Below, one piece after another: positions 35,650-44,808 of a DNA stretch of 64,000 bases. The notes under the pieces were generated by a model, which had not been told where the DNA came from, ran no database searches, and saw only the letters and a program-made list of their open reading frames with translations. The position numbers were made by a program, and so were the translations under genes. Positions within the stretch are counted from its first letter, which is position 1; every line of letters begins with the position of its first letter. Source of the stretch: Halobacteriales archaeon QS_4_70_19 (lineage in GTDB: Archaea > Halobacteriota > Halobacteria > Halobacteriales > Haloarculaceae); assembly GCA_003020985.1 (NCBI GenBank), contig PXRM01000040.1, forward strand, positions 1-64,000, given 5' to 3'.

Positions 35650-35723
35650 GGGCTGATAGCTCAGCCAGGCAGAGCGTCTGGCTCTTAACCAGACGGTCGA
35701 GGGTTCAAATCCCTCTCAGCCCG
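35650..35723 (+). tRNA. tRNA-Lys (anticodon CTT)
   Basis: Complete cloverleaf: acceptor GGGCTGA/TCAGCCC, D-arm GCTC/GAGC, anticodon stem TCTGG/CCAGA with loop CTCTTAA (anticodon CTT, reading AAG), T-arm GAGGG/CCCTC with loop TTCAAAT, discriminator G. No intron, no encoded CCA. Confidence 0.95.
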
Positions 35724-35856
35724 TGATTCTGCGACGAGCGAACGTGAGGGGCGAATCACGGCCTGCAGCGGGATCTGAACCCGGAGAGCCGCTGCCCGCG
35801 AAGGCCGGAGGCCGAGCAGAAACGTCTCTCACCCGGTTCGAATCCCTCTCGGACCG
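35724..35856 (+). repeat. Degenerate tRNA-Lys tail hairpin unit
   Basis: A copy of the tRNA 3' end with three mismatches lies at 35835-35856. It is preceded by an inverted T-arm (GGGATCTGAACC, 35770-35781) and a GAGAG...CTCTC stem. The spacer after the tRNA (TTCTGCGACGAGCGAACGTG) matches the spacer used at the tRNA-Arg locus, so the two loci carry the same kind of unit. Confidence 0.75.
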
Positions 35857-35888
35857 TCACTTCCGGATAACCGCCCGCGAGAAGTGAC

Positions 35889-36077
35889 TCAGTCGCTGGC
35901 CTGTAGCTCGACGACCCGACCCTCGGGCTCGGGCTCCTCCGAGCGGGACGGCAGCGGGATGGTCACCACGTCGTGGTCGGCGTGGGCCTCGAAGAACTTC
36001 GCCCGTCCGGCGACGTCGGTCGCGACGTGTTCGGCGGGGCAGGTCCGGCACACGCAGTGGAACAGCTCGTCCGACAT
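35889..36077 (-). CDS. Small cysteine-rich haloarchaeal protein
   Basis: The 62-residue frame MSDELFHCVCRTCPAEHV... has a CxCxxC cluster and a later HADHD segment, a plausible zinc site, followed by an acidic tail. Small zinc-finger proteins of this size are abundant in haloarchaea and some act in stress and biofilm responses; the specific role here is unknown. The upstream region to 36259 holds no other gene. Confidence 0.65.
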   Translation of the reverse strand: MSDELFHCVCRTCPAEHVATDVAGRAKFFEAHADHDVVTIPLPSRSEEPEPEGRVVELQASD

Positions 36078-36245
36078 ATCAACACGGAGGGGTGGAAACC
36101 GTATGAACGTGGGCACCATTCGGGCGAATTCCGGGGGCCGGGAGCCAGAAAATACGCCCCACATGCCCTCTGGCCCGAGAATCCTCCGCATTCGAACGTC
36201 TTGTCAATTGTTCCCACGGAACAGTCGGACGGAGTCACACGGTCG

Positions 36246-36255
36246 TTTATATAAG
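36246..36255. promoter_or_regulatory. Palindromic TATA-like element
   Basis: TTTATATAAG contains the self-complementary TTATATAA. It sits just past the stop of the PNPOx-like gene. On the minus strand it would start transcription near 36222, about 145 bp before the small cysteine-rich gene, leaving room for a leader or a small RNA. No plus-strand gene follows. Confidence 0.35.
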
Positions 36256-36259
36256 ACGC

Positions 36260-36673
36260 TCAGTACCCCTCGACGTCCACGCTGCCGGCGGTCACCTCGA
36301 CCAGCGCGCCGCCCTCCTCCGTCTCCTCGTCGGTGTAGTCCGGGCCGTAGTACTTCTCGAAGACGGCCTCGCGGGCGGCCCGCACCTCGGACTCGTCCTC
36401 GGCGACGCGGGCGGTCCCGAGGACGGCGACGCGCCACTCGACGCTGTTCTCGTCGGCACGTTCGATGGAGAGCGCCACGCGCGGGTTCTCGCGGACGTTC
36501 GCGAGCTTCCGGCCGCCCGTCAGCATCGAGAAGACGGCCTCCCCGTCGCGCTCCTCGTACGTGTACCAGACCGGCGCCACGTGTGGCCGGTCGTCGACGC
36601 TGGTCGCGAGGAAGGCGCTCAGCGTGGCGTCGGCCACCTCCGCGCGGAGGAACGAACGAGTGTCGCTGTCCAT
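36260..36673 (-). CDS. Pyridoxamine 5'-phosphate oxidase family flavoprotein
   Basis: The 137-residue protein shows the split-barrel FMN-binding pattern: AFLATSVDDRPHVAPVWYTYEERDGEAVFSML, GRKLANVRENPRVALSIE and EWRVAVLGTARV. Members reduce biliverdin, F420-linked substrates or unknown compounds using FMN or F420. True PNPOx activity is unlikely because of short length. It is transcribed alone, upstream of the small cysteine-rich gene. Confidence 0.88.
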   Translation of the reverse strand: MDSDTRSFLRAEVADATLSAFLATSVDDRPHVAPVWYTYEERDGEAVFSMLTGGRKLANVRENPRVALSIERADENSVEWRVAVLGTARVAEDESEVRAAREAVFEKYYGPDYTDEETEEGGALVEVTAGSVDVEGY

Positions 36674-36784
36674 ACGAGGAGGAGGCGCCGCGTGGGCAAG
36701 GGTCCGTCGCCGGGCGGTGGTCGCGGCGGCCGGGCGGAACGGGGGAGGCTCAGCCGGAAGGTCGGGGTGATATAACCGTCGGAA

Positions 36785-36850
36785 ATCACGGATAACAGTA
36801 ATACCGCCGTCGTACGGTTCGGGAACGTAGTATTATCGAGTAATCCGTGA
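36785..36850. repeat. Imperfect inverted repeat downstream of guaB
   Basis: TCACGGATAAC (36786-36796) pairs with GTAATCCGTGA (36840-36850) with one mismatch, enclosing an inner ACCG/CGGT stem. It ends 14 bp before the guaB stop and probably acts as its terminator. The arms share the core ACGGAT/ATCCGT with the hairpin at 26888-26969. Confidence 0.5.
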
Positions 36851-36863
36851 CCTATCCGACGAG

Positions 36864-38348
36864 CTACTCGTTCTGCGGCGAGTAGTTCGGCGCCTCGTCC
36901 GTGATCATCACGTCGTGGGGGTGTCCCTCGGTCTGGCCCGCGGAGGAGACACGGACGAACTCGGCGCGCTCCTTGAAGCCGGGGATGGTCTCGGCGCCGA
37001 CGTAGCCCATCCCGGACTGCATCCCGCCGACGAGCTGGTGGAGTTCGTCGGCGAGGGGGCCCTTGTAGGGGGTGGCGGCCTCGACGCCCTCGGGGACGTA
37101 CTCCTCGTCGTCGTCCTCCTTGAGGTAGCGGTCGCCGCCGCCGGACTGCATGGCACCGACCGACCCCATCCCGCGGTACTGCTTGTAGCGCTTCCCGTTC
37201 ATCGTGATGACGCGGCCGGGGGCCTCGTCCGTGCCGGCGAAGTACGAGCCCAGCATGACGGCGTCGGCGCCCGCGGCGATGGCCTTGATGGCGTCGCCGG
37301 AGTAGCGGATGCCGCCGTCCGCGATGACGGGCACGCCCTCGGGGGCCGCGATGTCGGCGACCTCCGCGACCGCCGTGATCTGGGGCATCCCGGCGCCGGT
37401 GACGACCCGCGTCGTGCAGATGGACCCGGGACCGATGCCGACCTTGACGCCGTCGGCGAAGTCGACGACGGCCTCGGCTGCCTCGCGGGTGCCGATGTTG
37501 CCGACGACCACGTCCGCGTTGACCTCGCCTTTGATGGCGCGGGCCGAGTCGGTGACGTCCGCGTTGTGCGCGTGGGCGCAGTCGATGAAGAGGACGTCCG
37601 CGCCGGCCTCGTCGGCGGCGGTCGCGCGGTCGGTCTCGAACGGCCCGACGGCGACACCGACCCGGAGGCCCTCCTCCTCGTCGTGCACGGCGTTGTCGTA
37701 CTCCCGGCGGGCGAGGATGCCCTGCATCGTGACCAGCCCGGTGAGACGCTCGTCGTCGTCGACGATCGGGACGCGCTCGATCTTGTGCTCGTACATCAGT
37801 TCGAGCGCCTCGCGGGCCGTGACGCCCTCCGGGGCCGTGACGACCTCGTCGGTCATGGCCTCGCGCACGGCGTCGCTCTCGCCGACCTCGAGGAACGGCC
37901 GGATGTCGGTCGCGGAGATGATGCCGAGCACGCGGTCGTCGTCGTCGACGACGGGGGCGCCGCTGACCCCCTCGCGGCCCATCATCGCGTCGACCTCGCG
38001 GACGGTCTGGTCCGGGTCCGCCGTCACCACGTCGCGGATGACCAGTTCGTCGGCGCGCTTGACCTGCTCGACCTGCTCGGCCGTCTCCTCGACGGACATG
38101 TTGCGGTGGAGGACACCCATCCCGCCCTGCCGGGCCATCTCGATGGCCAGGTCGGCCTCGGTGACGGTGTCCATCGCGGCCGAGAGGACGGGGATGTTCA
38201 GGTCGACGGACGTGGAGACACTCGTCCGGGTGTCGGCCTCGTCGGGCTCGACGCGGCTCTCCTTGGGACGCAGGAGCACGTCGTCGAAGGTCAGGGCCTC
38301 CGGAACGCGGAGCTTCTCCGAGAACGGCTGTGGAGCGTCGTTCGCCAT
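36864..38348 (-). CDS. guaB: IMP dehydrogenase
   Basis: The start [26 protein letters not shown] gives 494 residues, normal for the enzyme. The TIM barrel is interrupted by two CBS domains (about 103-222) and the catalytic loop [11 protein letters not shown] places the active Cys at 311; [14 protein letters not shown] and the C-terminal flap are present. It oxidises IMP to XMP with NAD+, the committed step to GMP. A promoter lies between 38349 and 38472. Confidence 0.97.
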   Translation of the reverse strand: MANDAPQPFSEKLRVPEALTFDDVLLRPKESRVEPDEADTRTSVSTSVDLNIPVLSAAMDTVTEADLAIEMARQGGMGVLHRNMSVEETAEQVEQVKRADELVIRDVVTADPDQTVREVDAMMGREGVSGAPVVDDDDRVLGIISATDIRPFLEVGESDAVREAMTDEVVTAPEGVTAREALELMYEHKIERVPIVDDDERLTGLVTMQGILARREYDNAVHDEEEGLRVGVAVGPFETDRATAADEAGADVLFIDCAHAHNADVTDSARAIKGEVNADVVVGNIGTREAAEAVVDFADGVKVGIGPGSICTTRVVTGAGMPQITAVAEVADIAAPEGVPVIADGGIRYSGDAIKAIAAGADAVMLGSYFAGTDEAPGRVITMNGKRYKQYRGMGSVGAMQSGGGDRYLKEDDDEEYVPEGVEAATPYKGPLADELHQLVGGMQSGMGYVGAETIPGFKERAEFVRVSSAGQTEGHPHDVMITDEAPNYSPQNE

Positions 38349-38472
38349 GTCAACGGTGCGGCACGACGGCTCAAAAACGTTGCGCGACCCGTCTCGGCAC
38401 GCCATCCGTCGGCACACCCGAGGGCAGGAGGCCGGGGACGGTAGCCACCACGCCCCGCCCGGTCACCGCGCC

Positions 38473-39372
38473 CTATCTCGACACCTCGATGCCGTCGCCC
38501 GTGACAGCCACGGAGCACTTGCCCCGCTCCTCCAGGTGGACGGCGTACTCGTGGACGACCATCGTGAGGAAGCCGACCGCCGAGCCGTCGGCACCGAGCG
38601 CCTCCGTCGCGAACTCGCGAGCGAAGAACTCCTCGCGCTCGCCGAGCCACGCGAGGAGCTGCTCCTCCGTCTGCTCGACCTTCTCCAGGCAGTCGTCGAT
38701 GCGCGCGTGGGGGGCCGTCATCGTCGGGCCGTGCATGGGAACCAGGCGGTCGGGCTCCAGGTCCCGGACCCGGCGCAGCGACCGCTTGTAGTCGCCGATA
38801 TCGCAGTACAGCGGTGCGTACATGAAGTGGCCGTTCGTCGAGACCAGGTCGCCGGACAGGCAGGTCCCGGAGGGCTCGTGCCAGAAGGCGGCGTGCTGGG
38901 CGGAGTGCCCCGGCGTGGAGAGCGTCTCCAGTTCGTAGCCGCCGACGCGGAGCGTCTCCCCGTCGTCGAGGACTCGCTCGAACTCGATACGGTCCCCGTG
39001 GTAGTCGTCGAGGGGGAAGTAGGTGTCCCACATCGACTCCACCACGCCGAGGCCGGCGCCGAGCCGGGTCATGTCGGCCCGGGCCTCCGCGAGGTAGTTC
39101 CGGTAGTCGCGGACGATGGACGGCACGTCCTCGATGGCGACGTGTGGCAGGTCGGCGAGTTCGGCGATCGTCTGGGAGCCACCGACGTGGTCGGTGTGGG
39201 GGTGGGTCAGCAGGACGCGCTCGACGCCACCCAGCCGGTTCGGGTCGGCGAGCGCCTCGCGGACGGCGTCGGCCGACCGGACGTGGCCGGTGTCGACCAG
39301 CGTGTCGCCGACCCGGAGGACGTTGACGCCACCCCACATCGGCTGCTGGAACTCGAACCGCTGGATATCCAT
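38473..39372 (-). CDS. Metallo-beta-lactamase fold hydrolase
   Basis: The start [18 protein letters not shown] gives 299 residues. The metal site is clear: THPHTDH (His57, His59, Asp61, His62), the next His in [17 protein letters not shown] and MHGPT. A helical C-terminal part of about 90 residues resembles the LACTB2/glyoxalase II-like MBL proteins. It is a thioester- or phosphodiesterase-type hydrolase of unknown substrate. The gene has the same direction as guaB but a separate spacer of 124 bp. Confidence 0.9.
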   Translation of the reverse strand: MDIQRFEFQQPMWGGVNVLRVGDTLVDTGHVRSADAVREALADPNRLGGVERVLLTHPHTDHVGGSQTIAELADLPHVAIEDVPSIVRDYRNYLAEARADMTRLGAGLGVVESMWDTYFPLDDYHGDRIEFERVLDDGETLRVGGYELETLSTPGHSAQHAAFWHEPSGTCLSGDLVSTNGHFMYAPLYCDIGDYKRSLRRVRDLEPDRLVPMHGPTMTAPHARIDDCLEKVEQTEEQLLAWLGEREEFFAREFATEALGADGSAVGFLTMVVHEYAVHLEERGKCSVAVTGDGIEVSR

Positions 39373-39454
39373 GCGTTCCACTGTCCCGGGCGGTACAAAT
39401 CGCTTGCCGTGAGCGCCATGCACGGCGGCCGGAGGCGGCGGTGCGAGCCGGGGC

Positions 39455-40456
39455 TCACTCGGGGAACTGCGTCATGTTCTCCAGCCACCCACGCCCGTCG
39501 ATCTCCCCGTCCCGTGTCTGTACCGACGGCGAGCGGTTCAGCACCGCCCGGTGGCCGGTGTCCTCGTCCTTCCAGTCGACGGGCGTGGTGGCACCCGGCT
39601 CGACCGCGAGCGCGGTGCTGCCGCCGTCCCACTCCAGGGTCAGGTCGATCGTCGGCGCGGCGCCCGCCTCCATCCACTCGCTGCCGGTCTCCTCGCCGAA
39701 CGGCGGGTCGGCCGACAGGTCGGCAGCCGTGACGGCGTGGACCGTCTCCCCGTCGAACCAGAACCCGTTCGTGATGACGGGATCCATCTCGCTGGGCCCG
39801 TAGCCGGCGGGCCACGCCGAGAGGTGGTTGTACGCCGACCCGTCCTCGAACGAGCCCGAGATCCAGAGCCACTCGCCGTCCGTCCAGTCGCGCCGGCCCC
39901 AGGAGTGGTCGCGCTCGCCCGGGCCCTCCAGCGTGAGCGTGCGCGTCTCTTCGCCCTCGACCGTTGCCGCCCCCTCGACACGGGTGGCCACCTCGTAACG
40001 GTCCTCGTCCTCGCCGCCGGGCCAGTCCGCGCCGCCCGAGTAGAGGAACGGCTCGTGTCGGGCCCGGGTGACGAGTTCCACGTCCACCGCGACCGGCTCC
40101 CCGTCGCCCCCGACGACGTCGGCCGCGCTCTCGCAGCGCGTCGCGGTCCCGCCGAAGGCGACCCGCCAGTCCCGGCCCACCTCCTCGGGGACCATCTCGA
40201 AGTGGAGGTCCGGGGCGTCGACCGTCAGCCCGTGGACGTGGTCCAGGTCGACCGCGTCGTCGCGGAGCCGGTAGACGGTCGCGTCCGTCCCCGTCCCGTC
40301 CAGCAGGTAGGCGAAGACGTTGGCGGCGTCGCGGTTGGGGTAGAAGCCGATGCGGGCGTGTGCGGCCGCCCCGTCGCCGATGACGTCGAGGTAGTGGCTC
40401 TCGGACCAGAACTCGCCGTCGCCGGGCGCGTGGAAGAACTCGTGTCGTGCGTCCAT
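39455..40456 (-). CDS. DUF7064/7065-like lipocalin-fold protein
   Basis: The 333-residue protein begins [29 protein letters not shown] and holds the [12 protein letters not shown] motif characteristic of DUF7064/7065 proteins, related to the CrtC/AttH beta-barrel fold. In bacteria these sit in steroid or fatty-acid catabolic regions. Here it lies divergent to an ACAD10-like phosphotransferase, a pairing also seen in acyl catabolism, which supports a lipid-related role. Enzymatic activity is not established. Confidence 0.78.
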   Translation of the reverse strand: MDARHEFFHAPGDGEFWSESHYLDVIGDGAAAHARIGFYPNRDAANVFAYLLDGTGTDATVYRLRDDAVDLDHVHGLTVDAPDLHFEMVPEEVGRDWRVAFGGTATRCESAADVVGGDGEPVAVDVELVTRARHEPFLYSGGADWPGGEDEDRYEVATRVEGAATVEGEETRTLTLEGPGERDHSWGRRDWTDGEWLWISGSFEDGSAYNHLSAWPAGYGPSEMDPVITNGFWFDGETVHAVTAADLSADPPFGEETGSEWMEAGAAPTIDLTLEWDGGSTALAVEPGATTPVDWKDEDTGHRAVLNRSPSVQTRDGEIDGRGWLENMTQFPE

Positions 40457-40520
40457 ACCCCGTCTGCCGGTGGACGCGGGATAACGTTTACCACGGCGGC
40501 CCGCGCGACGTAGGGGAGCC

Positions 40521-41702
40521 ATGGAGATCGAGGCGTACGCGGACCGCATCGGGGACGGCACCGGCCTGGCGGCGGAACTGGAGTCGGCGTTCGGCCCGGC
40601 CGAGACGGTCGTGATCCGGGAACTGCCGGGCGGCAACGCCAACGACACGCTGCTCGTCGAGTGGGACGAGAGTCGGTACGTAGTCCGCATCCCGCCGACG
40701 GCGACGCCGGCCCCGGCGATGCTGGCCGACGTGCGTCGGGAGTACGCCGCGCTGGAGACCGCCGCCGGCACTGCCGTCCCCGCGCCGGAACTCCTGCACC
40801 GCTGTCGCGACGCCTCGGTCGTCGGGGACGAGTTCTTCGTCATGGAGCTGCTGGACGGGGAGGTCATCGAGGAGCGCGTCCCGGACCGGTTCGACTCGCC
40901 CGCGGCCCGCGAGCGCATCGTCGACGAGACGACCGACGCGCTCGCCGCGCTGCACGATGTGCCCGTCCCCGACGCGTTCGCCGACGCCCCGGCCACGTCC
41001 GAGGCCTCCCTCGGACGCGAACTGGAGACGTTCCGCGAACAACTGGCGTGGGCGGAGGAGCGGACGGCCGAGGAGCGCCGGGTCCACGGCCTCCACGACC
41101 TCGCGGACCGGCTGGAGGACCGCCTCCCGGAGCGCCCGGACGACGGTGAGGCCGGCGGCCGGACCTCGTCGGACGCGTCCGACGGTGCGACGGCGTTCGT
41201 CCACGGCGACTACAAGCCGGACAACCTCATGTTCGCCCCCGGCGACGAGGCCGACCTCGTGGGGGTGCTGGACTGGGAGATGGCCGGCCGGGGCGACCCG
41301 CTCGCGGACGTGGGCTGGCTGCTCTCCTACTGGGAGCAGGACGGCGACCCCTCCATCATGACCGAGGAGGTTCGCGAGCGCTACGGCGACCACGACTACT
41401 TCGAGATGCTCCGCGTGTTCGTCGAGGACTACTCCGGGTTCACCAGCCACCCGGACTCCCCGGGGCGGGGACACATCGTCGACCGGTACGAGGCCGCAAC
41501 GGGCCGCGAGTACCGGCACGACGAGTTCTATCGCGCGCTCGGCACGCTCAAACTGGACGTCATCACGGAGGGGTTCTTCCGGGCCCACCTGGAGGATTCG
41601 GCCGCCGCCAAACCGACCTACCCGGTGATGCGGATGGTGCCGTTCGTACTGGCCGAGCAGGGCCGGCAGATACTGGACGGCGAGGTGCCGCTTCGGGGGT
41701 GA
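40521..41702 (+). CDS. APH-family phosphotransferase (ACAD10/11-like)
   Basis: The 393-residue protein starts MEIEAYADRIGDGTGLAAELESAFG, has the kinase-like ATP site LPGGNANDTLL, VVRIPP, the catalytic loop FVHGDYKPDNLMF (Asp230) and the Mg-binding GVLDWEMAGRGDPLADVGWLL. It is the stand-alone form of the phosphotransferase domain fused to acyl-CoA dehydrogenase in ACAD10/11, which phosphorylates 4-hydroxyacyl-CoAs. Residues about 208-222 (DDGEAGGRTSSDASD) are a low-complexity insertion carrying a palindrome shared with the acyl-CoA synthetase at 21452. Confidence 0.9.
   Translation: MEIEAYADRIGDGTGLAAELESAFGPAETVVIRELPGGNANDTLLVEWDESRYVVRIPPTATPAPAMLADVRREYAALETAAGTAVPAPELLHRCRDASVVGDEFFVMELLDGEVIEERVPDRFDSPAARERIVDETTDALAALHDVPVPDAFADAPATSEASLGRELETFREQLAWAEERTAEERRVHGLHDLADRLEDRLPERPDDGEAGGRTSSDASDGATAFVHGDYKPDNLMFAPGDEADLVGVLDWEMAGRGDPLADVGWLLSYWEQDGDPSIMTEEVRERYGDHDYFEMLRVFVEDYSGFTSHPDSPGRGHIVDRYEAATGREYRHDEFYRALGTLKLDVITEGFFRAHLEDSAAAKPTYPVMRMVPFVLAEQGRQILDGEVPLRG
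41167..41184 (+). repeat. Intragenic 18-nt palindrome, copy 2
   Basis: CGTCGGAC-GC-GTCCGACG is a perfect inverted repeat inside the phosphotransferase gene, encoding part of SSDASDG. Its arms are identical to those at 22941-22958 and are read in the same frame. Confidence 0.85.
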
Positions 41703-41723
41703 ACGCCGCCGCCGGCGCGTCGG

Positions 41724-42107
41724 TCACCCCCCCAGGAGCGCGTCGACCGCGGCGGCGACCTCGTCGAAGTCGTTCAGCGTGAGCCCGTCGGTCGTCAGGA
41801 AGACGCCCTCGTCGCCATCGATGATGCGGACCAGGAACCCGTGGTCGAAGACGCGGATCGTGTACTGGTAGTCGCCCAGCTCGGAGTCCCGGTACGCCCG
41901 GTGGGCGTCGAAGCCGACCGACTCGTGGTCCACGAACCCCGCCAGATCGGCGTCGGACTCCAGATCCGACCGGAGATACAGCTGTTCGAAGTCGTCCCGC
42001 GTGAAGTACGTCACCGAGCGGACGTTGTCGCCGACGGTGGTCCGGCAGGCACTCACCAGCTCGGAGGCCCGGGCCTCGTCTAGCAGTTCGGGGGTGTCCA
42101 TCGACAT
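41724..42107 (-). CDS. Conserved haloarchaeal protein (DUF7522-like)
   Basis: The start MSMDTPELLDEARASELVSACRTTVGDN gives 127 residues with RSVTYFTRDDFEQLYLRSDLESDADLAGFVDHE, ELGDYQYTIRVFDHGFLVRIIDGDEGVFLTTDGL. The pattern matches a small haloarchaeal family of roughly 130 residues that I believe is DUF7522; its role is unknown, but roadblock-like or sensor folds are possible. A second ATG lies two codons later. The upstream region to 42284 is AT-rich and holds its promoter. Confidence 0.72.
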   Translation of the reverse strand: MSMDTPELLDEARASELVSACRTTVGDNVRSVTYFTRDDFEQLYLRSDLESDADLAGFVDHESVGFDAHRAYRDSELGDYQYTIRVFDHGFLVRIIDGDEGVFLTTDGLTLNDFDEVAAAVDALLGG

Positions 42108-42284
42108 CCGGTAGTCACCACCCCTTGGTACGAACCCACACATCATAGATGTCACCCTGCATATACCGCACCGTACTGGAATCGATAACGGATGAGAAAA
42201 GATTATTTTCTCGCTGAAGTTAGTATTTTCCACCAACTCTTCCAGTAGAAAGATATATCGCCGACTTATAACTTTATCGAGATA
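42108..42284. other. AT-rich intergenic region
   Basis: Between the DUF7522-like gene and the ipk stop the sequence is markedly AT-rich (for example AAGATTATTTTC, AGATATATCG, TTATAACTTTATCG). It probably contains the terminator of the mvk-ipk operon and the leftward promoter. No open frame is supported. Confidence 0.5.
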
Positions 42285-43061
42285 CTACGTGGAATCTATC
42301 CAGGTCCCCGGCGACCCGCCGTCGAGGAAGGCCGACAGGCCGTCGAGGTCGAAGACGGAGGCCGGGGCGCCCAGTTCGAGGAGCGTGCGGACCTTGGCGG
42401 CCATTCCGCCGGTCACGTCCGTCGCCTCGCTTCCCCCGAGCGCGTCCGCGACGTCCTCGAACCGCTCGATGCGGTCGACGACCGCGCCGCCCGCGTCGAG
42501 CACGCCGGGAACGTCCGAGCAGAGGCCGACGCGGTCGGCGTCCAGCCCGGTCGCGAGCGTCGTCACGAGTTCGTCGCCGGAGACGACCGTGACGCCCCCG
42601 CCGGCCGTCGCCACCACGTCACCGTGGAGCACCGGGATGAACCCCTCCGCGAGGAGCGCGGCGACGGCGTCCACGGGCTGGCGGAACTCGCCGTCGACAC
42701 GGTGCCCGGCCGACAGCGGCGCGACCTGTACGGCCGGGACGCCGGCCTCCGAGAGCGCGCCGACGACCAGGCGGTTGAGTTCGCGCATGGGGTCGTGGAT
42801 GTCCCTGACTGCGGCGGCGTCGTGGGTGCCCTCGCTCGTAGTGACGCCGCGTCGTTCGGCGTTCGGGTGACCGAACGAGCCGCCGCCGTGGACCACCACC
42901 AGATCCGCCGCGTCGACGTCCGCAGCGCCCGCGGCGTCACCGTCGCGGCCGTGGAATCTGCCGATGATGCCGGCCGCGCGTTCGAGCCGGGCTACGGCGA
43001 CCTGCTCGACCCCGTCCTTCCGCGTAACGACGCTCCCGCCGAGTTTCAGGACCGTCGGCAC
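42285..43061 (-). CDS. ipk: Isopentenyl phosphate kinase
   Basis: The 258-residue protein starts at GTG with PTVLKLGGSVVTRKDG, the amino-acid-kinase nucleotide motif, followed by VVVHGGGSFGHP, PVLHGDVV, SGDELVTTLA and DVTGGMAAKV. It phosphorylates isopentenyl phosphate to IPP in the archaeal mevalonate route. The start lies two bases after the mvk stop, so both belong to one operon. The GTG is supported by the position of the KLGGS motif at residue 6. Confidence 0.93.
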   Translation of the reverse strand: MPTVLKLGGSVVTRKDGVEQVAVARLERAAGIIGRFHGRDGDAAGAADVDAADLVVVHGGGSFGHPNAERRGVTTSEGTHDAAAVRDIHDPMRELNRLVVGALSEAGVPAVQVAPLSAGHRVDGEFRQPVDAVAALLAEGFIPVLHGDVVATAGGGVTVVSGDELVTTLATGLDADRVGLCSDVPGVLDAGGAVVDRIERFEDVADALGGSEATDVTGGMAAKVRTLLELGAPASVFDLDGLSAFLDGGSPGTWIDST

Positions 43062-43063
43062 GG

Positions 43064-44056
43064 CTACGACTCCCTCCGGACGCCGTCGGTGTCCAGTTCG
43101 GCGCGGAACGCCTCCTCGCAGCCGGGCGTGTAGTCGAGCGCCGTCTTCGCACCCTCGGTGTCGTCCAGCGCGACGATGCAGCCGCCGCCGCCCGCGCCGG
43201 TGAGCTTCGCGCCGTAGGCGCCGGACTCGCGGGCGGCCCACACCATCGCGTCCAGCGAGCGCGCCGAGACGCCGAGCGCCGACAGCAGCCCGTGGTTGAA
43301 GTCCATCAGGTCGCCGAGTTCGTCGAGTGGCGCCTCCGAACCGCGCAACAGCGTCTCGCCCTCCCGGACCAGGTCGCCGATGGCCTCGACGGTATCGGTG
43401 GCGAACCGGTGTTCGTCGCGGAGCGCTCGCACCCTCGCGACCAGCTCCCCCGTGTCGCCGGCGCCGCCGTCGTACCCCACGATGAACGGGAGGTTGTCGA
43501 CACCCTCGACCCGGCGGCAGTCGTCGCCCCGCACCCGGACGGCGCCGCCCATCGTCGAGCAGAACGTGTCCGCGCGCGAGGCCTCGCCGTCCTGCACCTC
43601 GTGCTCGACGCGGAACGCCCGGTCCGCCAGGTCCTCGCGGTCGAGTTCGGTCCCGAGTTCGCGGGCCGCAGCGTCGATGGCCGCCACGACGACGGCCGCC
43701 GACGAGCCCAGGCCCGCGCCCAGCGGGATGGCCGACTCGATGGTGATATCGAGGCCGGCGGCCGGCGCGTCGGCCGCGTCGCGGGCCTGCTCGACGGCGC
43801 CGTCGAGGTAGCCCATCGCGGCCTCGACGAGGTTGCTCGGCACGTCCAGTTCCGGCACGCCACCCTCGCCGCCCCACGCGACGGTGAACCCGTCCAGCGT
43901 GAGGTCGTCCGCGTTCACGCGGACGCGGTCGTCGTCGCGGCGCTCGACCGTCACTCGCGCCCGGCGCTCGATGGCACAGGGCACGGCCGGCTCGCCGTAG
44001 ACGACGGCGTGCTCCCCGAACAGGTAGACCTTCCCGGGAGCCGAGGAGACTGTCAT
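43064..44056 (-). CDS. mvk: Mevalonate kinase
   Basis: The start MTVSSAPGKVYLFGEHAVVYG gives 330 residues of the GHMP kinase family: the ATP loop IPLGAGLGSSAAVVVA, DTFCSTMGGAVRV and the C-terminal LTGAGGGGCIVAL. It forms mevalonate 5-phosphate, which haloarchaea convert further through phosphomevalonate decarboxylase and then IPK. Directly followed by ipk. Confidence 0.95.
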   Translation of the reverse strand: MTVSSAPGKVYLFGEHAVVYGEPAVPCAIERRARVTVERRDDDRVRVNADDLTLDGFTVAWGGEGGVPELDVPSNLVEAAMGYLDGAVEQARDAADAPAAGLDITIESAIPLGAGLGSSAAVVVAAIDAAARELGTELDREDLADRAFRVEHEVQDGEASRADTFCSTMGGAVRVRGDDCRRVEGVDNLPFIVGYDGGAGDTGELVARVRALRDEHRFATDTVEAIGDLVREGETLLRGSEAPLDELGDLMDFNHGLLSALGVSARSLDAMVWAARESGAYGAKLTGAGGGGCIVALDDTEGAKTALDYTPGCEEAFRAELDTDGVRRES

Positions 44057-44143
44057 ACCCCCGGGTCGGCGTGGCGGACACTTGACTCTGCCCACACGGA
44101 GGAACCACCGCCACCCGAGGAGTGCCCAGCCCGAACCCGGCGG

Positions 44144-44746
44144 GTGTCTCGCGCCCCAGTCGATACGCCCTTCCCGGCGGCGCTCCTCGACCACGACGTG
44201 TACCGAACGGGCGCGGCCGACCGGCTCCGACGCCACGTCCAGGCGCTCCTGAGCGACCTCGCGGCCGAGCACGGCGAACTGGAGGTCGTCCGGCGGCGCT
44301 GGGACGCCGACGCCGCCTCCTACGACGCCCTCGCGGAGACGTACGAGGCGTTCGACGTGGTCGGCGGCGCCACCGCCCGCGTCCGGGACCCGGAGGGCCG
44401 GCTCCTGCTCGTCCGCAGCGAGGACGGCTGGGCCGACCCCGGCGACGCCCGCCGCCCCGGCGAGGACTACCGCGAGTGCGCCCGGCGGGCCGTGACCGAC
44501 GCGACCGGCGTCGAGCCCCGCCTCGGCGACCCCGTGGCGGTCCACCTCCACGTCGCCCACGACCCGTTCGACCGGGCGCCGCTGCCCGACCCGGCGCTCG
44601 TCTTCGAGGCAGCCCCCCGGCGCGGCGGCAGCCCCGACCCGACCCCCGGGGACGGCATCGCCGAGGCCGCGTGGTTCGCCCCCGACGAGCTCCCCGCGGA
44701 CCTGCTGTACGAGGACTTGCGGCCGGCGACACTGGACGTATCCTGA
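44144..44746 (+). CDS. NUDIX-like protein with degenerate catalytic box
   Basis: From GTG 44144 the 200-residue protein has a helical N-terminal half (HVQALLSDLAAEHGELEVVRRRWD) and a NUDIX fold (GGATARVRDPEGRLLLVRSEDGWADPGD). The box reads GDARRPGEDYRECARRAVTDATGV, where the RExxEExG glutamates are replaced, so pyrophosphatase activity is doubtful. It lies divergent to mvk in the middle of an otherwise conserved block. The start is uncertain. Confidence 0.7.
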   Translation: MSRAPVDTPFPAALLDHDVYRTGAADRLRRHVQALLSDLAAEHGELEVVRRRWDADAASYDALAETYEAFDVVGGATARVRDPEGRLLLVRSEDGWADPGDARRPGEDYRECARRAVTDATGVEPRLGDPVAVHLHVAHDPFDRAPLPDPALVFEAAPRRGGSPDPTPGDGIAEAAWFAPDELPADLLYEDLRPATLDVS

Positions 44747-44808
44747 AACGCCCCCACGGGTCGTCCGATCCCCACAAGAGACTTGCCGACGGGTCGACGT
44801 CGACCGGT

